Shown piece after piece: positions 1 through 8,598 of a stretch of DNA of 64,000 nt. A program made the position numbers and the translations under genes. The stretch comes from JAOUEA01 sp963825685 (lineage in GTDB: Bacteria; Actinomycetota; UBA4738; HRBIN12), in NCBI GenBank assembly GCA_963825685.1, contig CAWGUD010000035.1:34976-98975 (forward strand). The letters run 5' to 3'. Under the pieces are notes generated by a model. That model worked only from the letters and a program-made list of their open reading frames with translations. It searched no databases and was not told the origin of the DNA. The stretch's first letter is position 1, and each line of letters opens with the position of its first letter.

Positions 1-1491
1 GCGGCCGAGCGAGACCGTGAGCACCGGCCGCAGGCCCTCGAGCGAGGGTTCCTCGAAGGGGTCGGCCTCGAAGGCCGCGAAGTCGGCATGCAGGCCCGGC
101 GCCAATGCGCCCTTCTTGTCCTCCTGGTGGGCGACACGCGCCGATCCGATCGTGTGCAGGCGGATCGCCTCCCGGCGGGAGAGGCGTTGGGCGCGGTCGT
201 GGTGGCGTTCGAGGGCCTCGAGAGCGCGCATCGGATCGAGCGCGGTGATCGGGGCGTCGGAGCCGACGCCGACCTCGACGCCTCGATCGAGCATCGTGCG
301 GAACGGGTTCATCTGCGCGGCGCGCTCGTGCCCCAGGCGCTGCTCGTAGAGCCCGCCGGGGCGTCCCCACGTCGCGTCGAACGCCGGTTGGACCGACGCG
401 GCGAGTCCCAGCATCGCGGCACGTTCCACCTGCGACGTCGTGACCACCTCGAGATGCTCGATGCGGTGCCGCCTGGCACGGAAATGCCGTCGCTCGCGGG
501 AGTCCAGGGCCCGGTAGACGCGCTCCCAGACCGCGAGCACCTGCTCGATCGCCCGGTCGCCGATCGCGTGCACGCCGACCTGCAGGCCCGCCGCGTGCGC
601 CCCGTGGAAGAACTCGGCGAGGTCGTCGTCGGCGAAGTAGGAGACCCCGTGACCGCCGTCGAGGTACGGATCGCCGAGCCAGGCGGTTCGCGCGCCGATC
701 GAGCCGTCGACGGGTAGGTCGCCGCCGATCGCGGAGAGTCCGTTGCCGATCGCGGTGGCGAGGTCGGTCGTGGCCGGGATCGCCGTGGCATCGACCGGGA
801 GCCGGGCTCGGTGATCGAGCAGCACCCGCAGATCGGCCTCTCCGCTCCAGTGGGGCATCGACATCTCGTGCACCGTCGTGACGCCCCTCGACGCGGCGAG
901 CGAGGCCGCCTGCAGCTGCAGATCCTGTCTCGCGAGATCGTCGGTGGACGACATCGCCCATAGCCCGAGCTCATCGTTCGCCCGCTGGGTCACGACGCCG
1001 GTCGGGTCCCCGGTCCCGTCACGGACCACCCCCGGCCGGTCGAGCACCCCGGCAGCATCGAGCGCTAGTCGGTTCGCGAGCGCGACATGTCCGTCGGCTC
1101 GCCGGATCATCAGCGGACGAGCGCACGCTGTGTCGAGGTCGGCGAGGGCCGGGAGCGCGGGTCGATCCCACGCGGACTCGTCGTATCCGAGCAGGAACAG
1201 CGGTCCCTCTCCGTCAGCGGCTCGCTCGCGCACGACACGGAGCAGGTCCTCAGCGGAGCGGGCGGCCCGGACGTCGTCGTTCGCGAGTGAGAGACCCGTC
1301 TCGGTGAGGTGCACGTGCGCATCGATGAATCCCGGCACGATCGTGGTCCCCGGCAGGTCGACGACCCGATCCGCCTGTGGAGGATCGCCGACCCCCACGC
1401 GTTGCACGTGCCGCCCGTCGATCAGCAGCCACTCCCCCTTCTCCGGGTAGGCCTGGGTGTGGATGCGGGCGGCGCGGTAGAGGGTCCTCAC
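1..1491 (-). CDS. Amidohydrolase, YtcJ-type (3' end cut by window)
   Basis: Metal-dependent hydrolase of the amidohydrolase superfamily, closest in layout to YtcJ-like exoenzymes; the substrate cannot be told from sequence. The frame is open for 497 codons from a GTG at 1491 to the window edge without a stop, so the C-terminus is missing. The N-terminal metal-site motif GFIDAHVHL lies at about residues 54-62. Further in, GVHAIGDRAIE, RIEHLE and the late GVGSDAP (metal Asp) appear in the family order. The start is fixed by a GTGA overlap with the stop of the upstream reverse-transcriptase gene (stop 1490-1488), so the two are probably translationally coupled. A related protein is encoded at 34686-36358. 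Family assignment is firm; function is open. Confidence 0.85.
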   Translation of the reverse strand, partial: MRTLYRAARIHTQAYPEKGEWLLIDGRHVQRVGVGDPPQADRVVDLPGTTIVPGFIDAHVHLTETGLSLANDDVRAARSAEDLLRVVRERAADGEGPLFLLGYDESAWDRPALPALADLDTACARPLMIRRADGHVALANRLALDAAGVLDRPGVVRDGTGDPTGVVTQRANDELGLWAMSSTDDLARQDLQLQAASLAASRGVTTVHEMSMPHWSGEADLRVLLDHRARLPVDATAIPATTDLATAIGNGLSAIGGDLPVDGSIGARTAWLGDPYLDGGHGVSYFADDDLAEFFHGAHAAGLQVGVHAIGDRAIEQVLAVWERVYRALDSRERRHFRARRHRIEHLEVVTTSQVERAAMLGLAASVQPAFDATWGRPGGLYEQRLGHERAAQMNPFRTMLDRGVEVGVGSDAPITALDPMRALEALERHHDRAQRLSRREAIRLHTIGSARVAHQEDKKGALAPGLHADFAAFEADPFEEPSLEGLRPVLTVSLGR

Positions 1492-2235
1492 GGCGGGCGC
1501 ATCATGCCACGAGGCGACCCCGTCGCGACGGAACGCCTCGACACGCCTTCGAGCAGGGCATCGGGATCGACGACGACCCCGCACTTCGTGGGATGCGCCT
1601 GGAGGCCGAGGGCGTCGAGCGTCCGAGCGAACGTGGCGGCTGCTCGCCAGGGCCTCTCGCCGGTCGTGCGCGAACACCACGATGTCATCCACCCAACGGA
1701 ACGACGGGGTGCCGGACTCACCCATCAGCGCCCGGTCGACCGACGCCAACACCGCGTTGGCCAGCACGGCTGACGGCTCGGGGCCGATGGGGAGGCCGCG
1801 CACTCCGTGATCGTCGAAGCGCCGCAGGACCTCGACGATGCGCTCGATCGGCTGCTGGGGGACGCCGAGCTCTCGCAGCGCGCGGTCCACGACCGGTGGA
1901 TCGATCGAGCCGTAGCAGTCGCGCACGTCGCCGACGAACGCCGCCCGCCAGGGCCCCGCCGCCGTCGACGCGATCGAGTGAGCGTACCGGCGACGAGCGG
2001 CAGCCCACGGCTCGAGCGCCACTCCGGTCGGGCTCGATCGGGCTCGGTTCGCGACGACCCCGTCGGCGAGCGCACGTTCGACCCTCGGTGTGACGGCGGC
2101 GACTGCGACCCCGTACCGGTGACGGCTCCGTTCGCCGAGATGGGTGATCGTGCGGACCCCACCGCCGGGCCTGGGGACGACCTCGGTCCGGATCGGGTCG
2201 TCGCGCCAGCTCGACCTCGGGCTCGGGAGTCGCAC
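1488..2235 (-). CDS. Small stand-alone reverse transcriptase (one frame break)
   Basis: About 248 residues once one extra base near 1644 is removed. The polymerase core is recognisable: an RT1-like stretch (PRPGGGVRTITHLGE), motif A in FVGDVRDCYGSI with Asp near residue 103, the RT4-like GLPIGPEPSAVLANAVL, and the catalytic motif C as RWVDDIVVF (residues 180-188). After the break, motif D/E continues as TLDALGLQAHPTKCGVVV. No maturase, HNH or thumb-like extension follows: only about 60 residues remain after the DD pair. The GTG start at 2235 is chosen because AAGGAG sits 6 nt upstream; the frame stays open to an ATG at 2337 without a ribosome site. It overlaps the next gene by GTGA. I cannot assign a subclass (group II-like, retron or defence type). 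With one base fewer the length is exactly in frame. Confidence 0.7.
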
Positions 2236-2241
2236 CGGGCG

Positions 2242-2247
2242 CTCCTT
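2242..2247 (-). promoter_or_regulatory. Ribosome binding site of the reverse-transcriptase gene
   Basis: AAGGAG on the minus strand, 6 nt before the GTG at 2235. It decides the start of the reverse transcriptase in favour of this GTG over the longer frame from 2337. Confidence 0.6.
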
Positions 2248-2430
2248 CCATGCCGCGTCGCGACGGCCGGAAGGAGGTCGGCGCCGATGGCACGTTCTAT
2301 CCGAGCGCCGCCGCCGCACGCAATCCCCCGAAGGCATCCTCAGGCCTCACCCGAGGGTATCGGTCGCCGCGACTGTCGGCGCCCGGCAGGCCCACGCGTG
2401 TGGTCGATGCCTCCGCCCCCACACGGGCCA

Positions 2431-2436
2431 TATGAT
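2431..2436 (+). promoter_or_regulatory. -10 box TATGAT, leaderless lrp-like gene
   Basis: TATGAT ends 6 nt before the ATG at 2443, so transcription would begin at or near the start codon. No Shine-Dalgarno sequence is visible between them. It is one of a repeated set in this window. Confidence 0.6.
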
Positions 2437-2442
2437 TGGCCG

Positions 2443-2886
2443 ATGCTCGACGAGCGTGACCTCGAGATCGTCGCCGCCCTGCAGCAGGATGCTCGCGCCA
2501 CCTACGCCGATGTGGCCTCCCGCGTCGGGCTCTCGGCGTCGGCCGTGCACGACCGCGTGCGCAAGTTGGAGCAGCAGGGCGTGATCCGCGGCTACACGGC
2601 CGTGGTGGATCCCGAGGCGCTCGGCCTGTACGTCACGGCCCTGATCGCCGCGTCGCCGCTCGATCCGCGCCAGCCCGACGATCTCCCCGATCGTGTCGCG
2701 GAGTTCCCCGAGGTCGAGGACTGCTTCAGCGTGGCGGGAGAGACGAACTACGTCTTGAAGGTGCGCACGCGCACGACGACGGAGCTCGAGGACCTGATCC
2801 GCCGCCTGCGCGAGAAGGCCAACGTCGCGACGCGGACGACGATCGCGCTCTCGATCCCGTTCGAACGCCGTCCCTTGAGGCCCTGA
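2443..2886 (+). CDS. Lrp/AsnC-family transcriptional regulator
   Basis: 147 residues, the usual length for the family. The N-terminus is an AsnC-type winged helix-turn-helix (LDERDLEIVAALQQDARATY at the start, then the recognition region VGLSASAVHDRVRKLEQQGVI). It is followed by a RAM ligand-binding domain ending in a strand of type TTIALSIPF. Such proteins bind DNA as dimers or octamers and usually sense amino acids; the effector is not evident. It is divergent from the reverse-transcriptase/amidohydrolase pair, so it could regulate that pair or itself. A TATGAT box 6 nt upstream points to leaderless transcription. No amino-acid biosynthesis or transport gene lies next to it. Confidence 0.9.
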   Translation: MLDERDLEIVAALQQDARATYADVASRVGLSASAVHDRVRKLEQQGVIRGYTAVVDPEALGLYVTALIAASPLDPRQPDDLPDRVAEFPEVEDCFSVAGETNYVLKVRTRTTTELEDLIRRLREKANVATRTTIALSIPFERRPLRP

Positions 2887-2969
2887 CCTCGCGCTGCGCG
2901 GGTGCTCCGCCCGGCGTCGACGCGGTCCGGAGGGGACCCCTCTGCGGAGACTCGTGGCATGATGCATCG

Positions 2970-3659
2970 ATGAGCCTCCGCCGTCCCCTGGCTGTCGCGC
3001 TCGCGTTCCTCGTCGGCTCCTCGCTCCTCGTCGCCTGCGGCTCGCCGAGCTACGAGTACGTCCGCAACACCGAGGCGCGCACCGCGTTCAAGGTACCGAT
3101 CGAGTGGACGGTCTTCGACGAGGCGACGCTACAGGGCGAGCCCGCGGGCCCGCCCGTGAGCACCCCCGATCCCGTCGAGTGGCTGGTCGGCCTCGATGCG
3201 CACCCCTCCCCCACCGTCGAGCACGTGATGTCGCAGACCGGCTACTACTCCGACTATCCGCAGGGCATCGCGGCTGTGCTGCGCCTCACCGCTGAGCAGC
3301 GTGACGGCATCAGCTACGGAGCGCTGCGGAACCTCATCGTCCCGATCGATCAGATCCAGGACCAGGTCGGCCGGGAGGCGGTCGAGATCCTCGCGTACGA
3401 CGACCGCATCGAGAAGGACGGCTTCCGAGGGCTGCACTTCGAAGCCCAGATATGGGCGTCAGCGCTCGAAGGGACCGCGGCGACCGATGGTGGCTCGGTG
3501 CTCTTCGACGATCGGTTCGTGCAGATCTCGCAGACCGCGTACATGGACCCGGCATCCGACAAGGTCTACGTGTTGGCGGTGCTCTGCAGTGCGGAGTGCT
3601 ACGGCCGCAACCGCGGCGACATCGAATCGGTGATCGACTCATGGGCGGTGATCGCGTGA
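2970..3659 (+). CDS. Hypothetical lipoprotein, coupled to FtsH-like protease
   Basis: 229 residues. A signal peptide (RRPLAVALAFLVGSSLLVAC) ends in a lipobox (LLVAC, Cys22), so the mature protein should be lipid-anchored outside the membrane. I do not recognise the mature domain; it is mixed alpha/beta in character and has two late cysteines in VLCSAECYG. A CATGAT box (2958-2963) stands 6 nt before the ATG, consistent with a leaderless transcript. The stop overlaps the GTG of the FtsH-like protease as GTGA, so the two are translationally coupled. A role as partner or adaptor of that protease is inference from position only. Confidence 0.75.
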   Translation: MSLRRPLAVALAFLVGSSLLVACGSPSYEYVRNTEARTAFKVPIEWTVFDEATLQGEPAGPPVSTPDPVEWLVGLDAHPSPTVEHVMSQTGYYSDYPQGIAAVLRLTAEQRDGISYGALRNLIVPIDQIQDQVGREAVEILAYDDRIEKDGFRGLHFEAQIWASALEGTAATDGGSVLFDDRFVQISQTAYMDPASDKVYVLAVLCSAECYGRNRGDIESVIDSWAVIA

Positions 3660-6063
3660 GCACGAACGGCAAGGGAACGAACATCCTGGTGGACCGGCCC
3701 TCGCGGCCGAGGGCATCCGAGCGCGAGACGCGCGCCCCCGCCGTGCTGTGGGATCGCATCAAGCTCCTGATCTTCCTGGGGATCCTGTGGCTCGCCGGCC
3801 TGGCGGTCGTGTGGAGCACCACCGTGCGGCCGCTCGACGGGCCGTTCGTCGATGCCGTGCGTATCGCGATCGATGACTACTGGTGGCTGCTCGCGCTGAT
3901 GACGCTCGAGTTCGTGCGACAGGTGCACTACTTCATCGAGGAACGCTCGAAGGGGTACTACCGCTTCTGGCAGCAGTCGGTCTTCGGCGGCACCGAGCGC
4001 CGGCTCGGGGGGATGAGCGACTACACGCGGTATCGCGCCGGACGCGCGTTCAAGCTCGTGCTGTTCCTGCTGGTGTTCAGCACGCTCCTCGGGCGCATCT
4101 TCGACACCGACCCCGTCTGGCTCGGCATCGTCGAGGCGCCGGCGCGGCTCGTCGTCGCGCTCCCGTTCGTCATGCAGCTCGCGTTCGGCTTCTTCTTCGT
4201 GATGTTCCAGTTCATCGGCCTGTTCTGGTTCCTTTCGAGGGGCGGCATCGACACGATCATGCCCGACGAGATCGAGACCCGGTTCGACGACGTGAAGGGC
4301 CAGGACGCCGCGCTCGGGCAGCTCAAGGAGACCTTGGTGTTCCTGGACGACCCCGAGGCGATCGAGTCGCGCGGTGGCTACGTGCCCGGGGGCATCCTGC
4401 TGTGGGGACCTCCCGGCACCGGGAAGACCCTGATGGCGCAGGCCGTGGCGGGCGAGACCGCGAAGCCCTTCGTGAACGTCGACGCCGGCGCCTTCATCAA
4501 CATGTTCATGGGCGTCGGCATCCTCAAGGTTCGATCGCTCTATCGCAAGTTGCGCAAGCTCTCGATGCGCTACGGAGGCGCGATCGTGTTCATCGACGAG
4601 GCCGACTCCCTCGGCAGCCGCGGACAGCAGGTCGCCACCGGGTTCGCCCCCGTCTCACCCTGGACCACGACCCCGAGCTGCAACGGGGTCGCCTACCTCT
4701 CGGCCGCCGGACGCGACGCGGCGTTCCATGCGGGGCCGGCGTCGGGCGAGCCCGGCGCGCCGTACAAGGAGCAGGTGATCATGGGCGGCATGGCGGGGGG
4801 CGGTGGCATGGGTACGCTCCAGGCCCTCCTCGCCGAGATGTCGGGTCTCACGAAGCCGAAGGGGCTCGTGAACAAGATCCGCAAGATGCTCGGCATGAAG
4901 CCGAAGCCCCCGCCGAAGTACCGCATCCTGCACATCTTCGCGACCAACATGCCGAACGTGCTCGACCCGGCGATGATGCGACCCGGGCGGGTCGACCGGC
5001 GTACAAGGTGGGCTACCCGCAGAAGGACGGTCGCCGGGCCACGTTCGAGTACTACCTGGCCAAGGTGCAGAACGATCTCTCGTCCGACGAGATCGACAAG
5101 CTGGCGACGATCACGCCGTACTTCTCCGGTGCGTCGATCAAGGACATCGTGAACGAGGGCCTCGTGATCGCGATCCGCGACGACCGCGACACGGTGAGCT
5201 ACGCCGACGTCGTGAAGGCGAAGCAGCTGAAGCAGCACGGCCTGCCCGACGAGCACGAGTACATCGAGCGGGAACGTCACTCGGTCGCCGTGCACGAGGC
5301 CTGTCACGCCGTCGTGGCCTACCGGCTCCGCAAGCACGCGGTGATCGACATGGCGACGATCGAGCGGCGCGGCGACGTCGGGGGCTTCGTCTCGTCGATC
5401 CCCCCCGAGGACCAGTTCGTGCAGTGGCGCTCGGAACGCGAGATCGACGTGATGACGGCCCTCGCATCGCTGGCCGGGGAACGGATGTTCTTCGACGGTG
5501 ATCACTCGATGGGGGTCGGCGGCGACATGCGAGCCGCGACCGGCATGACGAGCCAGGCGCTCGCGTACTACGCGATGGGCGACCGGTTCGCCTCCCGGTC
5601 GGTGACGCTCGCGCCGCTCGGCTCGGCGTCGATGGAGACCGGCGGTGACCGAGCCCTCTTCGACTCGGCGTTCGGGCAGAGCGTCGAGGAGAAGCTCACC
5701 GAGCTCTACGAGAGCACATGGACGCTGCTCGAGGAGAACCGTTCCGAGGTGCTGGCGCTCGCCCACGCCCTCGAGACCGTGAAGACGATCACCGGCGACG
5801 ACGTGGAGGCCATCATCGAGGGCACGCGTGGGCCCACCGTCGACGGGCGCCCGTACCGCGATCCGTCGTTCCTGCAGATGCTCCATCGCTATCACGAGGC
5901 CGTGCTGAGGGCTCACAAGGAACACGCGGGGGTCGAGTCGCGCATCCCCGTTCCGGTGCCACCGCCGCCGGTCGAGGTGTCGAGCGTCGACGGCAGCGGC
6001 CAGGGCGAGCGGCCGCGGCTCACGCTGGGGCCGCCTTCGCCTCCTCGTCCCGACGACGCATAG
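3656..6063 (+). CDS. FtsH-like membrane AAA+ zinc metalloprotease (one frame break)
   Basis: About 802 residues after one missing base near 5000 is allowed for. The N-terminal 215 residues hold several hydrophobic segments (about 38-56, 80-95, 130-150, 165-205), more than the two of classical FtsH. The AAA+ module has Walker A GPPGTGK (251-257) and Walker B VFIDEAD (Asp314, Glu315). The gap from Walker B to sensor 1 (FATNMPN) is about 115 residues instead of about 50. This insertion is rich in Gly/Met, then Lys/Pro. RPGRVDR marks the arginine-finger region. The protease domain has HEACH (about residue 546) and a downstream GVGGDMRAATGM segment matching the third zinc-ligand region of M41 peptidases. 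The tail is Pro-rich. The start is GTG, overlapping the lipoprotein stop. Family assignment is firm; the inserted region is unusual. Confidence 0.85.
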
Positions 6064-6080
6064 CACCGACCGACCGAGGG

Positions 6081-6086
6081 TAAGCT
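6081..6086 (+). promoter_or_regulatory. -10 box TAAGCT, leaderless cysS
   Basis: TAAGCT ends 7 nt before the ATG of cysS at 6094, fitting the leaderless pattern seen elsewhere in the window. Confidence 0.55.
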
Positions 6087-6093
6087 CAGCGCC

Positions 6094-7485
6094 ATGCGCC
6101 TGTACAACTCGCTGACGCGCGAGCTCGACGAGGTCCGTCCCGTGACCGAGGGGCACGTGACGATCTACACATGTGGACCCACGGTCTACCGATTCGCGCA
6201 CCTCGGGAACCTGCGCACGTTCATGCTGGGCGACCTGATCCGGCGTGCCCTGGAGTCGGAGGGCTACCGGGTGACGCAGATCATGAACATCACCGACGTC
6301 GGACACATGACCGACGAGGCCTCTCCGGAAGCCGTCGACAAGATGGCGCTCGCCGTCGAGGACGAGGGCCTGTCGGCGCTCGCGATCGCTGAGAAGTACG
6401 CCAGGGCCGTGTTCGATGATGCCGCCGCGGTCGGCATCCGCCCGGCCGACGAGTACCCGAAGGCTACCGAGCACATCCCCGAGATGATCGAGCTCACCCA
6501 GACCCTGATCGACCGCGGACACGCGTACCTGGCGGAGTCCGGCAGCGTGTACTTCGACGTGTCGTCGTTCCCCGGCTACGGGAAGCTGAGCGGGAACACC
6601 CTCGACAACCTCCGCGAGGGGCACCGAGACCTCGAGACCGATCCGGCCAAGCGGCACCCGGCAGACTTCGCCCTGTGGAAGGCTGCCGGTCCCGGCCGGC
6701 TCATGAAGTGGGACTCGCCGTGGGGCGTGGGGTTCCCCGGCTGGCACATCGAGTGCTCGGCGATGTCGATGAAGTATCTGGGTGATCGGTTCGATATCCA
6801 CACCGGCGGCAGCGACCTGCGGTTCCCCCACCACGAGGACGAGATCGCGCAGAGTGAGGGCGCGGTCGGCCACCAGGTCGTCTCGATCTGGGTGCACGGG
6901 GGGCACCTGCGGCAGTCGGGACAGAAGATCTCGAAGTCGACGGGGAACACGATCTGGGTCCAGGAGCTCGTCGAGCGCGGTGTCGATCCGCTCGCGTTCC
7001 GCTGGCTCACGTTCCAGACGCGCTACCGCTCCGAGATGGACTTCACGTGGGAGTCGATGGCCGCCGCCGACGCGAAGGTGAAGCAGCTCCGTCGACGCAT
7101 GGCCGAGTGGGCGCCGGCCGCGACGGAGCTCGGGGAGCGCGCGAAGGGGTACGACGCCCGGTTCCGAGCGGCGATCGCTGCCGACCTCGACATGCCCGCA
7201 GCCGTTGTCGTCGTGAACGCGGTGGCGGGCGACGATGCCGTCGCCGCCGGAGAGCGCTACGCGCTCCTGGCATCGTGGGACGCCGTGCTCGGACTCGATC
7301 TCGAGCGAGAAGCCACGAGCGGATGGGCGCCGACCGACGAGATGGCCTCGATGATGGTCCGGCGCGATGCGGCCCGCGCCGGGAAGGATTACATGGAGAG
7401 CGATCGACTGCGCGATGAGCTGGCCGCGATGGGCCTCGAGGTCATGGACACGCCCGACGGCACCAAGGTCCGACCCCGCGACTGA
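6094..7485 (+). CDS. cysS: Cysteinyl-tRNA synthetase
   Basis: 463 residues, normal length. It charges tRNA-Cys with cysteine in the cytosol. Visible signatures are the N-terminal zinc/active-site segment YTCGPTVY, the HIGH-equivalent FAHLGNLRTF, the second zinc segment GWHIECSAM, FPHHEDEIAQSEG, and the KMSKS-equivalent KISKSTGN. The full-length anticodon-side helical domain and the C-terminal stretch with DRLRDELAAMGLEV support CysRS over the shorter mycothiol ligase MshC. A TAAGCT box lies 7 nt upstream. The gene ends 4 bp before the convergent M24 peptidase gene. Confidence 0.95.
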   Translation: MRLYNSLTRELDEVRPVTEGHVTIYTCGPTVYRFAHLGNLRTFMLGDLIRRALESEGYRVTQIMNITDVGHMTDEASPEAVDKMALAVEDEGLSALAIAEKYARAVFDDAAAVGIRPADEYPKATEHIPEMIELTQTLIDRGHAYLAESGSVYFDVSSFPGYGKLSGNTLDNLREGHRDLETDPAKRHPADFALWKAAGPGRLMKWDSPWGVGFPGWHIECSAMSMKYLGDRFDIHTGGSDLRFPHHEDEIAQSEGAVGHQVVSIWVHGGHLRQSGQKISKSTGNTIWVQELVERGVDPLAFRWLTFQTRYRSEMDFTWESMAAADAKVKQLRRRMAEWAPAATELGERAKGYDARFRAAIAADLDMPAAVVVVNAVAGDDAVAAGERYALLASWDAVLGLDLEREATSGWAPTDEMASMMVRRDAARAGKDYMESDRLRDELAAMGLEVMDTPDGTKVRPRD

Positions 7486-7489
7486 GCGT

Positions 7490-8588
7490 CTACTCCACGA
7501 CCTGCAGGTCGCGCGTCGATCGGTTCAGCCGCTCCACTCCCTCGGCGGTGACGGCCACGATGTCTTCGATCCGCACCCCGAAGGCCCCTTCGAGGTAGGC
7601 CCCGGGTTCGATGGAGAACGTCGTCCCGGGCGCGAGGACCCACTCGTTGCCCTCGACGATGTACGGGGGCTCGTGCACCTCGAGGCCGATGCCGTGGCCG
7701 GTGCGATGGATGAAGCGCTCTCCGAGGCCGGCATGCTCGATGATGCGTCGGGCCACGCGGTCGACCTGCTGGGCGGCGACGCCGGGAGCGACCGCCTCGC
7801 ACGCGGCCACCTGCGCCTCGCGCACGGCGTCGTAGACCCGTTCGAATCCGGGAGGCGGCTCGCCCACGACGACCGTCCTCGTCGTGTCGCTGTAGTAGCC
7901 GCCGAGCTCGCCACCGAAGTCCATCACGACGGCGTCGCGGGGCATGATCGTGCGACCCCCCGGCTCGTGGTGCGGTGACGCGGAGTTCGAGCCGCTCGCC
8001 ACGATCGTGAAGTCCGCCCGCGCATGTCCGTTGCGCACGAGGAGGTCCGCGAGGTCGGCCGCGATCTCCTCCTCACGGCGGCCCACGAAGCCCATCGTGC
8101 AGATGGCCCGGAACGTCTCGTCGGCGCCCCGGGCAGCCCTGCGCAGCGCCGCGAGCTCGTCCTCGTCCTTCACCGCGCGGAGGCGGCCGATCACGGGCGA
8201 TGCGGGCTCGAACGCGATCGCCGGCACGGCGTCTTGGAGGCCGAGGACGTGGCTCGCCCAGAGCCGGTCCCCGACGGCGACGCGGCCCTCGGACGGCAGG
8301 AGCCTCGCGGCTTCCGAGTAGGGGTCGACCCCGTCGGTCCACCCGACCAGCTCGATCGAACCCACCGCTCGGACAGCCGGCGGCGAGCGGGCGCTCGAGC
8401 TCGGGCACGAGCATGGCGGGGGTTTTCCCGCTCCGCAGCACGAGCAGCGTGGGCCGTTCGAGCGGCATCGGGTCGTATCCGGTGAGGTATGCGAGATCGG
8501 GCGAGGGGGCGACCACGAGGGCATCGAAGCCCTGGGCCGCCGCCTCGTCGGCGGCGCGGCGCATGCGGTCGTCGAGGCGAGCGTTCAC
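7490..8588 (-). CDS. M24 family (Xaa-Pro) aminopeptidase (one frame break)
   Basis: About 365 residues when one extra base near 8378 is removed. The N-terminal creatinase-like domain (LAYLTGYDPMP) precedes the pita-bread catalytic domain. Metal ligands are visible in VVMDFGGELGGYYSDTTRT (two Asp), TGHGIGLEVHEPP (His), FSIEPG (Glu) and VRIEDIV (Glu). It should remove N-terminal residues before proline, or cleave Xaa-Pro dipeptides, in the cytosol; which of the two cannot be told. The GTG start at 8588 has GAGGAGG close upstream. It is the last gene of a minus-strand run behind the lipid-kinase-like gene. Confidence 0.85.
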
Positions 8589-8598
8589 GAGGCCTCCT

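Noticed and set aside
1..2235. A reverse transcriptase fused to an amidohydrolase
   Set aside because: The RT frame before its break happens to be the amidohydrolase frame. After the break the RT motif D/E continues in another frame that stops at 1488, giving a GTGA overlap and not a fusion.
6094..7485. Mycothiol ligase MshC instead of CysRS
   Set aside because: The protein has the full C-terminal domain and the HHEDEIAQSEG segment of CysRS, which MshC lacks.
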